A stretch of 64,000 bases of DNA from Pseudomonadales bacterium (GCA_019090615.1 JAHRVQ010000053.1:1-64000), one strand, 5' to 3'; counted from the stretch's first letter, positions 23,791-33,147 are shown. Numbers and translations: made by a program. Notes: generated by a model not told the origin, from the letters alone.

Positions 23791-24699
23791 ATGTCCACAG
23801 CAACAGATGAGGCTTACGAGTCCTATTATGTACCAGCGGATAGCAAATTACCCATATTTGCATCGTTAGGTATTTTTCTGACTGTTTTTGGTATGGGAAA
23901 TATCTTAATTGATATGACTGCGGGTGCAGAACATTCTATTGGTGCCTACATAATGATGGTGGGTGGACTTGTTTTGGGTAGTACCTTGTTCTTCTGGTTC
24001 AAGACGGTCATCGAAGAAAACCATGCCAAGATGTACAGTAATCAGCTAAACCGGTCATTCGTATGGGGCATGAGTTGGTTCATTTTTTCTGAGGTGATGT
24101 TCTTTGCCGCGTTTTTTGGCACATTATTTTATGTTCGAGTTTTTGTCATCGACTGGATCGGTGGTGTCGGAGATCGTGGGCCAAGCAATATGTTGTGGCC
24201 GGACTACACGCCTGAATGGCCTTTGTTAAATACGCCTGATCCAGAACAATTCCCAGGTGCACACAAACCAATGGGCTGGTTCGGACTACCTTTAGCAAAT
24301 ACGATACTGCTAATGACTTCCAGTTTTACTGTAACAATGGCTCATCACGGTATTAAAGAAGGCAATAGGAAAAAGATTATTAACTGGTTGGCACTAACAG
24401 TTGCACTTGGTGTTGCTTTTCTAATTTGCCAGGTTCTGGAATATTATGAAGCTTATGCGCATTTGGGTTTAACCCTCGATTCGGGTATCTATGGCACTAC
24501 ATTTTTCATGTTGACCGGTTTTCACGGCGCCCATGTAACGCTCGGCACGTTTATGTTGGCGGTTATGCTGGGGCGTGCAATAAAGGGTCATTTCACCGCG
24601 GATGATTGTTTCGGTTTTGAAGCAGCAGCGTGGTACTGGCATTTTGTTGATGTTGTTTGGGTTGGTTTATTTCTCTTTGTCTATATCCTTGGCAGTTAA
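23791..24699 (+). CDS. coxC: Cytochrome c oxidase subunit III
   Basis: 302 aa from ATG 23791 (MSTATDEAYESYYVPA), chosen over an upstream in-frame ATG because GGAGAG lies six bases before it. Seven predicted helices, including WGMSWFIFSEVMFFAAFFGTL and the C-terminal WYWHFVDVVWVGLF, mark subunit III. It stabilises subunit I and its proton uptake and carries bound lipid. A 33-residue insertion-like loop after helix III (GGVGDRGPSNMLWPDYTPEW) is typical of Pseudomonas-like CoxC. Confidence 0.96.
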   Translation: MSTATDEAYESYYVPADSKLPIFASLGIFLTVFGMGNILIDMTAGAEHSIGAYIMMVGGLVLGSTLFFWFKTVIEENHAKMYSNQLNRSFVWGMSWFIFSEVMFFAAFFGTLFYVRVFVIDWIGGVGDRGPSNMLWPDYTPEWPLLNTPDPEQFPGAHKPMGWFGLPLANTILLMTSSFTVTMAHHGIKEGNRKKIINWLALTVALGVAFLICQVLEYYEAYAHLGLTLDSGIYGTTFFMLTGFHGAHVTLGTFMLAVMLGRAIKGHFTADDCFGFEAAAWYWHFVDVVWVGLFLFVYILGS

Positions 24700-24722
24700 A
24701 GAGGTAGCTAGAAAAGAGGTAG
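24698..24722. repeat. Imperfect 15-bp duplication after coxC
   Basis: AAAGAGGTAG occurs at 24698-24707 and 24713-24722 with similar flanks, starting inside the coxC stop codon. Confidence 0.7.
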
Positions 24723-24755
24723 TTAAAAGAAATAAAATTTGGCTTGTTGCTTAGG

Positions 24756-24783
24756 AAAACGATCTCGTCACTGAGATCGTTTT
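24756..24783. terminator. Bidirectional terminator between coxC and DUF2909 gene
   Basis: AAAACGATCTC / GAGATCGTTTT (11 bp perfect arms) with a 6-base loop GTCACT. The arms supply an A-run on one side and a T-run on the other, so it can end transcripts from both convergent genes. Confidence 0.88.
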
Positions 24784-24844
24784 CGTTTCAGACTGGAGTA
24801 GAAGCAAATTTTTCTGCAGCGCTAGTATTTTAACATTGGCAAAC

Positions 24845-25069
24845 TTACTTTATTGGATGATGCCAGGGCGCTGATATCCCAAGATCACCCGACCAGACGC
24901 CGTAGGTAACAGCGAGTAGTAACAAAGCTGCCAATGTAACGCGGGTCAACAACCAGTTTGCAGTTCGCTTACCGCCGCGTCCCTGCTCCTTTATCAAGGT
25001 GACAAAGGCAAGGCCAAGAGTGAGTACGTTTCCGATCAATAATATTATAATTATGACTTTCAGCCACAT
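24845..25069 (-). CDS. Twin-transmembrane protein, DUF2909 family
   Basis: 74 aa with two hydrophobic helices (about residues 3-25 and 42-60) separated by a basic loop (KEQGRGGKRTANW). It matches the small DUF2909 protein found on the opposite strand inside cox clusters of Pseudomonas and relatives. A role in oxidase assembly or stability is inferred only from that conserved position. No ligand residues are obvious. Codes away from SURF1 and converges on coxC. Confidence 0.8.
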   Translation of the reverse strand: MWLKVIIIILLIGNVLTLGLAFVTLIKEQGRGGKRTANWLLTRVTLAALLLLAVTYGVWSGDLGISAPWHHPIK

Positions 25070-25230
25070 AAAAGAACTTCTGTTAGGGGTTTATAAAGAT
25101 TATACGGTTGATATGATTGAAGTACATTGGCAATCAGAGGATTTGGATCAGCATTGTTTCGCTGTCAAACTGTCTAGAAAAACTCGCCTTTGGAAAAAGA
25201 AACAACTTAAGCCGCAGATGAGTATTAGTA

Positions 25231-25941
25231 ATGGCTGCTAAATTTAATTGGCCAATGACCTTTTTTAGTTTGTTCTTCCTGCTGCTATTTCTTTATCTTG
25301 GCTATTGGCAGATAAACCGGGGCCAGGAAAAAGAAATCTTTATCGATGAAGATATCCTACGTAGGAAACAGCCTGGTCTAACAATTTCTATGTTGCCGCA
25401 AGCCAGGATGGTGATCGATGGCCAACCGATTGTATTAGAGGGGGATTACGATTTAGAAACAATTTTTCTGCTAGATAACAGAGTGTTAAACGGGCATGTG
25501 GGCTATGAAGTGTTGATGCCGTTTAAGGATCAATCAGGCATTGTTGTGCTACTGAATCGAGGTTTTGTACCAATGACTCAATCCCGACATATTCTGCCAG
25601 ATATCCCTTCCGTGCCGATCTCTGACAGGGTTGATGGGAAATTAAAATTAAACGGTAATATATATATTCAGCGACGTCCGGGCCCAGAGCAGAATTTTAT
25701 TGAAAATAATGTATCGCCGTTTGTGGTTCAGTCAGCTGAACCGCATAGGCTTGAGCATATATTAGCTTTATATCCCCATGTCATTCGACTAAACGCTGCA
25801 AGTCCAGGAGCCCTGCCTAGGCATTGGCCTTTGGTGACGATGAGTCCAGATCGGCATTTTGGTTATGCGTTAACCTGGTTTTCTATGGCGTTGGCAATTA
25901 CTGTGGCCTATTTGTTTTTTATTTTTCGTGCTCAGGAATAA
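25231..25941 (+). CDS. SURF1-family cytochrome oxidase assembly protein
   Basis: 236 aa with an N-terminal helix (about residues 7-23), a periplasmic domain and a C-terminal helix (about 209-230), the SURF1 topology. The signatures LGYWQINRGQEKE after helix 1 and HFGYALTWFSMAL at helix 2 are clear. SURF1 helps insert heme a into subunit I. It starts the second plus-strand block of the cox cluster. Confidence 0.9.
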   Translation: MAAKFNWPMTFFSLFFLLLFLYLGYWQINRGQEKEIFIDEDILRRKQPGLTISMLPQARMVIDGQPIVLEGDYDLETIFLLDNRVLNGHVGYEVLMPFKDQSGIVVLLNRGFVPMTQSRHILPDIPSVPISDRVDGKLKLNGNIYIQRRPGPEQNFIENNVSPFVVQSAEPHRLEHILALYPHVIRLNAASPGALPRHWPLVTMSPDRHFGYALTWFSMALAITVAYLFFIFRAQE

Positions 25942-25970
25942 CTTGATGGCGCATCGATTATGGAACCCGA

Positions 25971-26543
25971 ATGACTGATTCTATCACTTCAAAAAATAAG
26001 GCCAGCCTGGTTATACTTTTTAGTATTGGCCTGGTGCCGGTATTGGTGGCTTACGTAGTCTATGTATTTTTCCCGCACCTGTTACCTGCCACTACAACTA
26101 ACCAGGGTCAGCTAATTGTTCCGCCCATTGAAAATACAGCGATTGGGCTAGAGAAGGAGGACAGGAAGTGGTTGCTTTTATTACCTGTGGATTCCAGTTG
26201 TGGTGCCGAATGTGAGCAGCGCTTGTATCTGGCACGGCAGATTAATCTTGCGCTGGGTAAAGAATCAGAACGGGTTAAGCGGGTGCTAATAGTCTCAGCG
26301 AATACTAGTGCCGATTTAACTGAGCGATTGATGCAGCAATATCACGACATGCGCCTTTTACCTCTGGACGGGGAAATGTTGGCTAATCAGTTATCCAGCG
26401 TAGTTGCAAGGGACCAGCTTAGTACAACTATTTTTGTAATGGACCCAAACGGCAATATTATGATGTATTACTCCTTAGACCGAGCGGGTAAGGGTATGTT
26501 ACGGGACCTTAAACATCTTCTGAAAGTCTCCAATATCGGTTGA
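25971..26543 (+). CDS. Membrane-anchored thioredoxin-fold-like protein of the cox cluster
   Basis: 190 aa: one N-terminal helix (about residues 12-35), then a periplasmic domain with a single CxxxC (SSCGAECEQRL, near residue 80). FVMDPNGNIMMYYS near the C-terminus resembles the end of Sco/thioredoxin-like folds. A protein of this kind lies between SURF1 and ctaA in Pseudomonas cox clusters. The CxxxC spacing is that of Sco1, so a copper or redox role in CuA assembly is an inference; the third Sco ligand (His) is not evident. Confidence 0.65.
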   Translation: MTDSITSKNKASLVILFSIGLVPVLVAYVVYVFFPHLLPATTTNQGQLIVPPIENTAIGLEKEDRKWLLLLPVDSSCGAECEQRLYLARQINLALGKESERVKRVLIVSANTSADLTERLMQQYHDMRLLPLDGEMLANQLSSVVARDQLSTTIFVMDPNGNIMMYYSLDRAGKGMLRDLKHLLKVSNIG

Positions 26544-26625
26544 TTTAGCGTTAAAAATACCATTGCGTTTCGAATAGGTTTGTTGCGCTCAAATTATCTA
26601 ACAGAGAATAAAAGAACTTATTATT

Positions 26626-27534
26626 GTGTCCAATTCAGCCTCCTTAGTTTTTACTCAACCGCTCTGGCGTGACTATCTTGAAATGTGTAAGCCACGCGTT
26701 GTGCTGCTCATGTTACTTTGTAGTCTGGTGGGTATGTTACTCGCGACGCCGGCAATGGTACCCTGGCATATATTGATCCTGGGTAATCTCGGGATAGCTT
26801 TGGTTGCAGGTTCTGCAGCTGCTCTGAATCATCTAATTGACGCTAAAATTGATGCGGCGATGGCAAGGACCAAAGCCAGGCCAATAGCAAGAGGCCGAGT
26901 ATCCAATGTACAGGCTGGGGTATTTGTTGGTGTTACTGGGGTTGCGGGTTTATTAATACTTGCCGTCTATATTAACCCGCTTACAGCCTGGCTTAACTTG
27001 GCTTCCTGGTTGGGTTATGGCGTTATTTATACGGTATACCTAAAACGTGCGACACCACAGAATATTGTTATTGGGGGTTTGTTTGGTGCAGCGCCACCTT
27101 TATTTGGCTGGACGGCAGTAACTAATAGCCTCGATGGCGGCGGATTGTTGCTAGTACTGATCATTTTTGCCTGGACACCACCGCACTTTTGGGCCCTGGC
27201 AATTGAGCGTAAAGATGAGTACAGCCAGGTTGAAGTGCCCATGCTACCCGTCACCCACGGGGTTATGTATACCAAAATTCATATATTGCTCTATACCATT
27301 ATTATGATTTTAGTCTCAGTGTTGCCTTTTCTTTCTGGGATGAGTCAGCTGTTTTATCTGGTTTCTGCATTGGTGCTAGGGGCTGGTTTTATTTATTGGG
27401 ATCTAGTGTTGCTAAGAGGCTTGAATAGCAATGCACCGATGAAAACATTTCGTTATTCCATTATCTATTTAATGTTATTGTTTTTAGCACTACTCATTGA
27501 CCATTACTTACCGGTGAATTATTTTGGCATTTAA
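26626..27534 (+). CDS. cyoE: Protoheme IX farnesyltransferase (heme O synthase)
   Basis: 302-aa polytopic UbiA-family prenyltransferase that adds a farnesyl group to heme B, giving heme O. The prenyl-diphosphate site is [19 protein letters not shown] and the second motif region is [12 protein letters not shown], with [10 protein letters not shown] further on. GTG start at 26626. It immediately follows the CxxxC protein: the ctaA gene that normally sits between them is missing, although CtaA would be needed to turn this product into heme A. Confidence 0.95.
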   Translation: MSNSASLVFTQPLWRDYLEMCKPRVVLLMLLCSLVGMLLATPAMVPWHILILGNLGIALVAGSAAALNHLIDAKIDAAMARTKARPIARGRVSNVQAGVFVGVTGVAGLLILAVYINPLTAWLNLASWLGYGVIYTVYLKRATPQNIVIGGLFGAAPPLFGWTAVTNSLDGGGLLLVLIIFAWTPPHFWALAIERKDEYSQVEVPMLPVTHGVMYTKIHILLYTIIMILVSVLPFLSGMSQLFYLVSALVLGAGFIYWDLVLLRGLNSNAPMKTFRYSIIYLMLLFLALLIDHYLPVNYFGI

Positions 27535-28156
27535 CGCGCAACAACAAATGGGAATTCGTCGAACCCTTATCGGTTTAGCGGGCATTATAGCGTTGGTATT
27601 AGGGTTGTTTTTTTCAAGTGTTATGACGCCGAAACCATTGTCGCAACAGCAACTTTATGAGCTCGGTTATTTTAGCTTTGACAAGGCGCGTAAAATAAGC
27701 CCATTTAGCCTTGTTAATAATAGTGGTGAAGCAGTTAGCCTGGCGCAATTTAAAGGTCAATGGTCTTTGCTGTTCTTTGGCTTTACTTCCTGTCCTGATA
27801 TTTGTCCAACAACGCTTGGGGTACTTAATCGGGCTGTAGTTGAGTTACCGGTGAAACCGCAGGTGATCATGGTTTCGGTGGATCCTGAAAGAGATTCAGC
27901 AGCAGTACTGAATCAATATGTGCCAAGTTTTAATCCCGAATTTATTGGTTATACGGGTGAAACGGACCAGGTTGCCCAGTTGGCGACCGAGCTAAATGTA
28001 GCCTTCGGTAAGGTACCAGGGTATGAACCAGATACTTATACGGTGGATCATTCCGCAACTATTGTGGTTATTAATCCAGCAGGTGGGTATCAGGGGTTTA
28101 TTAAATCACCACATCAGGCCTTGAAAATAACTCAGATCCTGAATTCTCTGATGTAA
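27524..28156 (+). CDS. SCO1/SenC copper chaperone
   Basis: Up to 210 aa from TTG 27524, overlapping the cyoE stop; ATG 27548 (MGIRRTLIG, 202 aa) is an alternative. One N-terminal helix is followed by a thioredoxin-fold periplasmic domain. Copper ligands are the CxxxC of [12 protein letters not shown] and the His of [10 protein letters not shown]. Sco proteins metallate the CuA site of subunit II. It closes the cox assembly block. Confidence 0.93.
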   Translation: MAFNAQQQMGIRRTLIGLAGIIALVLGLFFSSVMTPKPLSQQQLYELGYFSFDKARKISPFSLVNNSGEAVSLAQFKGQWSLLFFGFTSCPDICPTTLGVLNRAVVELPVKPQVIMVSVDPERDSAAVLNQYVPSFNPEFIGYTGETDQVAQLATELNVAFGKVPGYEPDTYTVDHSATIVVINPAGGYQGFIKSPHQALKITQILNSLM

Positions 28157-28161
28157 CACAC

Positions 28162-29106
28162 TTAAGCCTGACTGAGATGGCGGAGTAGATTCAGAAATTC
28201 ATTAGGATCTTTTAGCGGTTCTCCATTGTTGTTATCACCGCTGCTGAACCGCGTGAGTATAAAACGCATGGCAGCGAACCTTTGAAATATGAGCAATGCA
28301 TCAAGTTCAAATTCTGTAAGCTCTCTAATGGATTGATAACCGTCAAGTAACGCCTGGCGGTGGTCGGGTATCATTTTTCCGCCCTGTGAGCTACACCAGT
28401 CGTTGATAGATATGGCGATATCCTGTACTAGATAATCTTCACTGGCATGGAAAAAGTCGATAATGCCGGTAATCTGGTTGCCTTCGAGCAGGCAATTATC
28501 CCGGAACAGATCACCATGAATGATACCGCGTGGTAAGTCTGCGCTGGCTTCAGATTCACAGGGGTCAAACTCAATATACTGACTGAGAACTTCATTAAGT
28601 AATTGCTGCTCTGCCGGTGTTATTTTGGTGGAGATTTCAGCAAGTCTGGCTGTCTGCCATTTAGTGTCATAGGGGTTGCTGCGGCTGTATCTGGTTTTTT
28701 TTGCTGATTCATGGAGCTCAGCGAGTTTGGCGCCCAGGTTATAACATTGTTCAGGGTTGACCTGTTGTGGGTGGGAGCCGGTGAGCCGACTAAAAAGCCA
28801 GGTTGGTTTGCCGCAGAAGCTGGTGCTGGTCATGCCGTCGAGGGTTGATTGGGGCGCAGGTACTGGTAGGCCACGATGATATAGCTGAGCGATTAAATCA
28901 TTAAAAAAGGCCACTTCGTCAAATGACAGTGATTCAGCAATAGTAAGTACATACTCATCAAGCACGCCTTCATTTTCGAGGGTGACATAATAGTTTGAAT
29001 TTTCAATACCGTCGGTAATTGGCGTATGAGCATGTAATTCGCCCAGCTCAAACATAATTAAATAGCGGGCCAGAGATTCTGCTTTGAAGTGGGTAAATGT
29101 TGCCAT
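28162..29106 (-). CDS. thrB: Homoserine kinase, APH-fold type (ThrB)
   Basis: 314-aa aminoglycoside-phosphotransferase-fold kinase phosphorylating homoserine in threonine synthesis. The N-terminal YLIMFELGELHAHTPITDGI and IENSNYYVTLE match the Pseudomonas-type ThrB rather than the GHMP-type E. coli enzyme. The catalytic loop is IIHGDLFRDNCLL, followed by ITGIIDFFHA (metal Asp). Threonine synthase, the next enzyme, is encoded 11 kb away at 40304. It converges on sco with only a five-base gap. Confidence 0.92.
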   Translation of the reverse strand: MATFTHFKAESLARYLIMFELGELHAHTPITDGIENSNYYVTLENEGVLDEYVLTIAESLSFDEVAFFNDLIAQLYHRGLPVPAPQSTLDGMTSTSFCGKPTWLFSRLTGSHPQQVNPEQCYNLGAKLAELHESAKKTRYSRSNPYDTKWQTARLAEISTKITPAEQQLLNEVLSQYIEFDPCESEASADLPRGIIHGDLFRDNCLLEGNQITGIIDFFHASEDYLVQDIAISINDWCSSQGGKMIPDHRQALLDGYQSIRELTEFELDALLIFQRFAAMRFILTRFSSGDNNNGEPLKDPNEFLNLLRHLSQA

Positions 29107-29193
29107 CGGTTAAACCTGTATATTAAAGAGAGGGTCGCCAGGCAAAGAAAGCGGTTTCTTAGCTGTTGGTTGATAACCCGAGTGGAATACAAA

Positions 29194-29508
29194 CTACCAA
29201 TCAAACAAAACCCATTGTGGGTAAAGCTTCTGGCCATGGTCCAGGCTGTTATAATGTGCTGAGCCGTCTGCTGGCACCATATAATAGGCATAACCTACGT
29301 TCGGCACGATTTTTATCATTAATAAGCGACCGTTGACACGATATTCGTAAACGGTTTTATTCTCCCCAGCAACGATTTCTATATCTCCATCGCTAATATC
29401 CTGCCGACTGGGTATATATATTTCGCTGGCATAAATTACAGTTGTCCAATAACACATAAAAGCGAGTATTATCGGGCGGAAAAATTTATTTAAGTCAGTT
29501 CGGTTCAC
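29194..29508 (-). CDS. DUF2782 exported small protein
   Basis: A 104-aa product from GTG 29508, with a signal peptide ending near VIYA and then EIYIPSRQDISDG. The core YEYRVNGRLLMIKIVPNVG followed by YYMVPADG matches DUF2782, whose gene sits between thrB and polA in Pseudomonas. The longer ORF would run into polA. A start further downstream (ATG at MCYWTTV) would break the signal peptide. No function is known for the family. Confidence 0.8.
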   Translation of the reverse strand: MNRTDLNKFFRPIILAFMCYWTTVIYASEIYIPSRQDISDGDIEIVAGENKTVYEYRVNGRLLMIKIVPNVGYAYYMVPADGSAHYNSLDHGQKLYPQWVLFDW

Positions 29509-29543
29509 AGTATCGTTATAAGCAGTTAGCAAGTGAGTAGCCA

Positions 29544-32249
29544 ATGAAAACAATCAATCCACTGGTTTTGGTCGATGGGTCATCCTACCTGTTTCGGGCA
29601 TTTCATGCATTACCAAAGTTGATGAGCACTAAGGGCGCCAATACCGGTGCGATTAAAGGTGTTGTCAGCATGATTAAGAGGCTTATTAAAGATTATGCCG
29701 AAAGCCCGATTGTGGTGGTATTTGATGCGAAAGGAAAAACTTTTCGGGATGACCTGTATCCCGAATATAAGGCCAATCGAGCCAGTATGCCCGAAGAACT
29801 GCGAGAACAGATTGCGCCCATCCATGAAATTATCCGTGCAATGGGTCTACCTTTATTGGTTGTTGAGGGTGTTGAAGCCGATGACGTAATAGGCACTCTG
29901 GCTCAGCAGGCAACAGAACTGCAGCAACCTGTGGTTATTTCCACCGGCGACAAAGACATGGCGCAGCTAGTTAATGAACATGTCAGTCTGATTAATACTA
30001 TGACCAATACTGCCATGGATGTTGAGGGTGTGGTGGAAAAGTTTGGTGTTCGGCCGGACCAGATAATTGACTATCTCGCACTAGTGGGCGATACCGCTGA
30101 CAATATTCCTGGAGTGCCAAAATGCGGTCCAAAAACAGCGGTGAAATGGTTGCTTGGACATCAAAGTTTAAAGGGTGTGATTGCTAATGCAGATACTATC
30201 AAAGGCAAGGTCGGGGAAAATTTGCGAGCAAGCCTGGAGCTGCTGCCACTTTCATATCAATTAGCAACGATTAAGCTGGATGTGATGCTGGATTGTGAGT
30301 TGGCTGATCTTGTGCCACAAGCGCCAGATGTTGATGCCTTAATCAAGTTATTTACCGAGTATGAATTACGTCAATGGGTTGATGAGTTGGCCGTTGATAA
30401 TAATTCAACCAGCGCCCTGGCGGCAGCTGCAACCGCTGAAACAAGAAATTATGAAACAATTTTAACCCTTGATCGGTTTGACGTCTGGCTTGAACGTTTG
30501 GCTAATTCGAAGTTATTTGCATTTGATACAGAAACCACCAGTCTTGATTATATGCAAGCAGAACTAGTAGGGATCTCTTTTGCCCTGGTTGCTGGTGAGG
30601 CGGCCTACGTACCGCTTGCTCATGATTACCCTGATGTAGTTGAGCAGTTAAATCGGGAATTTATTATTGAAAAAATACGCCCATTGCTTGAGGACCCACA
30701 GATTAAAAAGGTTGGCCAAAATCTTAAGTATGACCAGAGTGTAATGGCCCGCTACGATGTCACTATTCGGGGTATTAGTTTTGATACTATGTTGGAGTCT
30801 TATGTGCTTAATTCGGTGGCATCAAGGCATAATATGGATGACCTGGCGCTCAAGTACCTGGGAATAAAAACCGTCCATTTTGAAGATATAGCGGGTAAAG
30901 GGGCGAAACAAATTACCTTCGACAAGGTCCATTTGGATGTGGCTGGGCCCTATGCAGCCGAAGATGCCGATATTACATTGCAGTTACACGAAACGCTTTG
31001 GCCGAAATTGTGTGCGGAACCTGGTTTGCAAAAAGTTTTTGAAAAAATTGAATTACCTGTGCTTACTGTTTTATCGAAAATTGAGCGCAATGGCGTGCTG
31101 ATCGATTCATCGCTGCTACTGCAGCAAAGTAAAGAAATTGATCTGCGTATGGTTGAGTTGCAAGCACAGGCCTATGAGCTTGCGGGAGAAACATTCAATC
31201 TTGGTTCACCCAAACAATTACAAAAAATATTTTTTGAAAAGCTCAACTTACCTGTTATCAAAAAGACGCCTAAGGGACAACCTTCAACAGCCGAGCCGGT
31301 ATTGCAGGAGCTAGCCCTTGATTACCCTTTACCCAAGGTGATAATCGAATATCGTGGCCTGAGTAAACTGAAATCGACTTATACTGATCAGCTGCCGCAG
31401 CAGGTCAATAACTCAACCGGTCGGGTACATACTTCTTACCATCAGGCGGTGGCGGCTACCGGTCGATTGTCTAGTCAAAATCCAAATCTGCAAAATATAC
31501 CCATAAGAACCGATGAGGGGCGACGGGTGAGAAAAGCCTTTATTGCCGCCGAGGGTTATAAACTTATCGCGGCAGACTATTCTCAAATTGAGTTAAGGAT
31601 TATGGCGCACCTTTCTCAGGATGAGGGCCTGTTAACGGCTTTTGCCGCAGGGGAGGATATTCATAATGCAACAGCAGCCGAGGTATTTGGAGTTGATATT
31701 GGCCAGGTTCAAAGTTTTCAACGTCGTAGTGCAAAAGCCATTAATTTTGGTTTGATTTATGGCATGTCTGCTTTTGGTCTGGCGCGACAGTTGAAGATAA
31801 ATCGCAATGACGCCCAGGAGTATATTGATCTGTATTTTCAACGTTACCCTGGTGTTAAGCATTATATGGATGAAACTAAGAAAATTGCTGCTGAGCAAGG
31901 TTATGTTGAAACCTTGTTTGGTCGTCGTCTTTATCTTCCAGAAATTAAAGCGAGCAATTTCCAACGTCGTCAGGGTGCTGAACGAACGGCAATTAATGCA
32001 CCTATGCAGGGTACTGCTGCGGATATTATCAAGCGGGCAATGATTGGGGTGGATCAATGGCTTGAGGATACGGGTGTAAAGGCACAAATGATTATGCAGG
32101 TACACGATGAACTTGTACTTGAAGCCGCCAATGACGAAGTTGCTGCGGTGGTTTCGGCATTGACGAAAATTATGTCCGAAGCGGCTGAGCTCAGTGTGCC
32201 GTTGGTGGTTGAGTGTGGTGTTGGAGAAAATTGGGAAGTGGCGCATTAG
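29544..32249 (+). CDS. polA: DNA polymerase I
   Basis: 901-aa repair and Okazaki-fragment polymerase. Three domains are intact: 5'-nuclease (residues about 1-290, with VEADDVIGTLA and GDTADNIPGVP), 3'-5' exonuclease (FDTETTSLDYM, AAEDADITLQL), and polymerase (AADYSQIELRIMAHLS motif A, RRSAKAINFGLIYGM motif B, QVHDELVLE motif C). All DEDD exonuclease residues appear present, so proofreading should be active. It diverges from DUF2782. Confidence 0.98.
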   Translation: MKTINPLVLVDGSSYLFRAFHALPKLMSTKGANTGAIKGVVSMIKRLIKDYAESPIVVVFDAKGKTFRDDLYPEYKANRASMPEELREQIAPIHEIIRAMGLPLLVVEGVEADDVIGTLAQQATELQQPVVISTGDKDMAQLVNEHVSLINTMTNTAMDVEGVVEKFGVRPDQIIDYLALVGDTADNIPGVPKCGPKTAVKWLLGHQSLKGVIANADTIKGKVGENLRASLELLPLSYQLATIKLDVMLDCELADLVPQAPDVDALIKLFTEYELRQWVDELAVDNNSTSALAAAATAETRNYETILTLDRFDVWLERLANSKLFAFDTETTSLDYMQAELVGISFALVAGEAAYVPLAHDYPDVVEQLNREFIIEKIRPLLEDPQIKKVGQNLKYDQSVMARYDVTIRGISFDTMLESYVLNSVASRHNMDDLALKYLGIKTVHFEDIAGKGAKQITFDKVHLDVAGPYAAEDADITLQLHETLWPKLCAEPGLQKVFEKIELPVLTVLSKIERNGVLIDSSLLLQQSKEIDLRMVELQAQAYELAGETFNLGSPKQLQKIFFEKLNLPVIKKTPKGQPSTAEPVLQELALDYPLPKVIIEYRGLSKLKSTYTDQLPQQVNNSTGRVHTSYHQAVAATGRLSSQNPNLQNIPIRTDEGRRVRKAFIAAEGYKLIAADYSQIELRIMAHLSQDEGLLTAFAAGEDIHNATAAEVFGVDIGQVQSFQRRSAKAINFGLIYGMSAFGLARQLKINRNDAQEYIDLYFQRYPGVKHYMDETKKIAAEQGYVETLFGRRLYLPEIKASNFQRRQGAERTAINAPMQGTAADIIKRAMIGVDQWLEDTGVKAQMIMQVHDELVLEAANDEVAAVVSALTKIMSEAAELSVPLVVECGVGENWEVAH

Positions 32250-32389
32250 CCAGGAAAGTACCGTTAAGCGGCCATTTTGGTCGTTGGGTAAATGGATATA
32301 GGTCAGAAATTCATTAGTTGGTAGCAGGCTGTTAATTCAGGTTTAGGCTGCGCGGCGATAAATAAATTTAATATATTTTATTTAATGGG

Positions 32390-32416
32390 GAACTAAGACA
32401 ATAATACCCAGTCTTA
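32390..32416 (+). promoter_or_regulatory. AlgU/sigmaE-like promoter for the polA-engB sRNA
   Basis: GAACTA (32390-32395), 16 bases, then TCTTA (32412-32416). The AlgU consensus is GAACTT-N16/17-TCTGA, so 9 of 11 defined bases match with correct spacing. The predicted transcription start falls near 32423. Confidence 0.5.
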
Positions 32417-32422
32417 ATTAAT

Positions 32423-32519
32423 AGCAAGTCTATATGAACTTCGGAGTTTTCCCCCTAAAAACGACGAAGACCGCTACCCCGGTCACATCCTCCCCAAACG
32501 TGACCGGGGTCTTTTTTTT
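32423..32519 (+). ncRNA. Candidate sRNA, positional counterpart of Spot 42 / ErsA
   Basis: An intergenic transcript of about 97 nt is predicted between polA and engB, the location of Spot 42 in E. coli and ErsA in P. aeruginosa. It has an AlgU-like promoter, a small 5' hairpin (AACTTCGGAGTT near 32438), a C-rich single-stranded run (TTTTCCCCCTAAAAA), and a strong terminator whose loop TCCTCCCC could pair with Shine-Dalgarno sequences. There is no ORF. The 5' end is predicted, and similarity to ErsA is positional and regulatory; I cannot confirm sequence homology. Confidence 0.68.
32476..32519 (+). terminator. Strong rho-independent terminator of the sRNA
   Basis: ACCCCGGTCAC / GTGACCGGGGT (11 bp perfect, GC-rich) with a 13-base loop, then C and eight Ts. 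The last base of the T-tract overlaps the engB stop codon region from the other strand. Confidence 0.93.
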
Positions 32520-33147
32520 AAGTTTCATCTTTTTCCTTTTCAGCCCAGTATTCTATTTGTCTAATTAGGGTTTTATTGCCTAACCCGTTAGTGGCTGAAA
32601 ATGTTTGTAATGTTGCCTGCTGATTACCAGAATTTTTTATAAATCGTTGAACCTTAAGCAGTGCGTTTTGTTGCGCGCCGCGTTTCAATTTATCTGCCTT
32701 GGTCAATAGTATGTGAATTGGCAATTGCGCCTCGGCAGCCCATTCTAACATCATTAGGTCGAAGTCCTTTAACGGGTGGCGGATATCCATGACCAGGATG
32801 AGACCTTGTAAAGATTGCCGGTTTTGAAGGTAGGCATCAATGTTTTCATGCCAGTCCCTTTTGATTGCAGCAGGTACCTTGGCGTATCCATATCCGGGTA
32901 GGTCGACTAGTCTAAAAGTATCGGAAACGGAAAAAAAATTGATAAGCTGGGTTCTACCAGGTGTTTTGCTGGTCCTTGCGAGTTTTTTCTGACCGGTTAT
33001 ATAGTTGATGGAACTGGATTTACCGGCGTTAGAACGACCACAAAAAGCGACCTCTGTACCTGTATCTACAGGACACTGGGATAGTTTTGCGGCACTTTTT
33101 ATAAACGCGGCTTCGTTCAAGGGCAAGGCTGAGGGTTTATTAGACAT
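32518..33147 (-). CDS. engB: Ribosome biogenesis GTPase EngB (YihA/YsxC)
   Basis: 209 aa from ATG 33147 ([15 protein letters not shown]), which aligns with the start of related EngB proteins; longer starts would overlap the cytochrome c4 promoter. It is an essential GTPase for 50S subunit assembly. G1 is [10 protein letters not shown]3 is DLPGYG, and G4 is TKADK, with G2 [10 protein letters not shown]. Its TAA falls in the terminator tail of the sRNA gene, so the two convergent units share this end. Confidence 0.95.
   Translation of the reverse strand: MSNKPSALPLNEAAFIKSAAKLSQCPVDTGTEVAFCGRSNAGKSSSINYITGQKKLARTSKTPGRTQLINFFSVSDTFRLVDLPGYGYAKVPAAIKRDWHENIDAYLQNRQSLQGLILVMDIRHPLKDFDLMMLEWAAEAQLPIHILLTKADKLKRGAQQNALLKVQRFIKNSGNQQATLQTFSATNGLGNKTLIRQIEYWAEKEKDET

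Noticed and set aside
24999-25241. 80-aa plus-strand ORF upstream of SURF1
   Set aside because: Its first part is antisense to the DUF2909 gene, and the rest lies in the SURF1 leader. No motif or start signal supports it.
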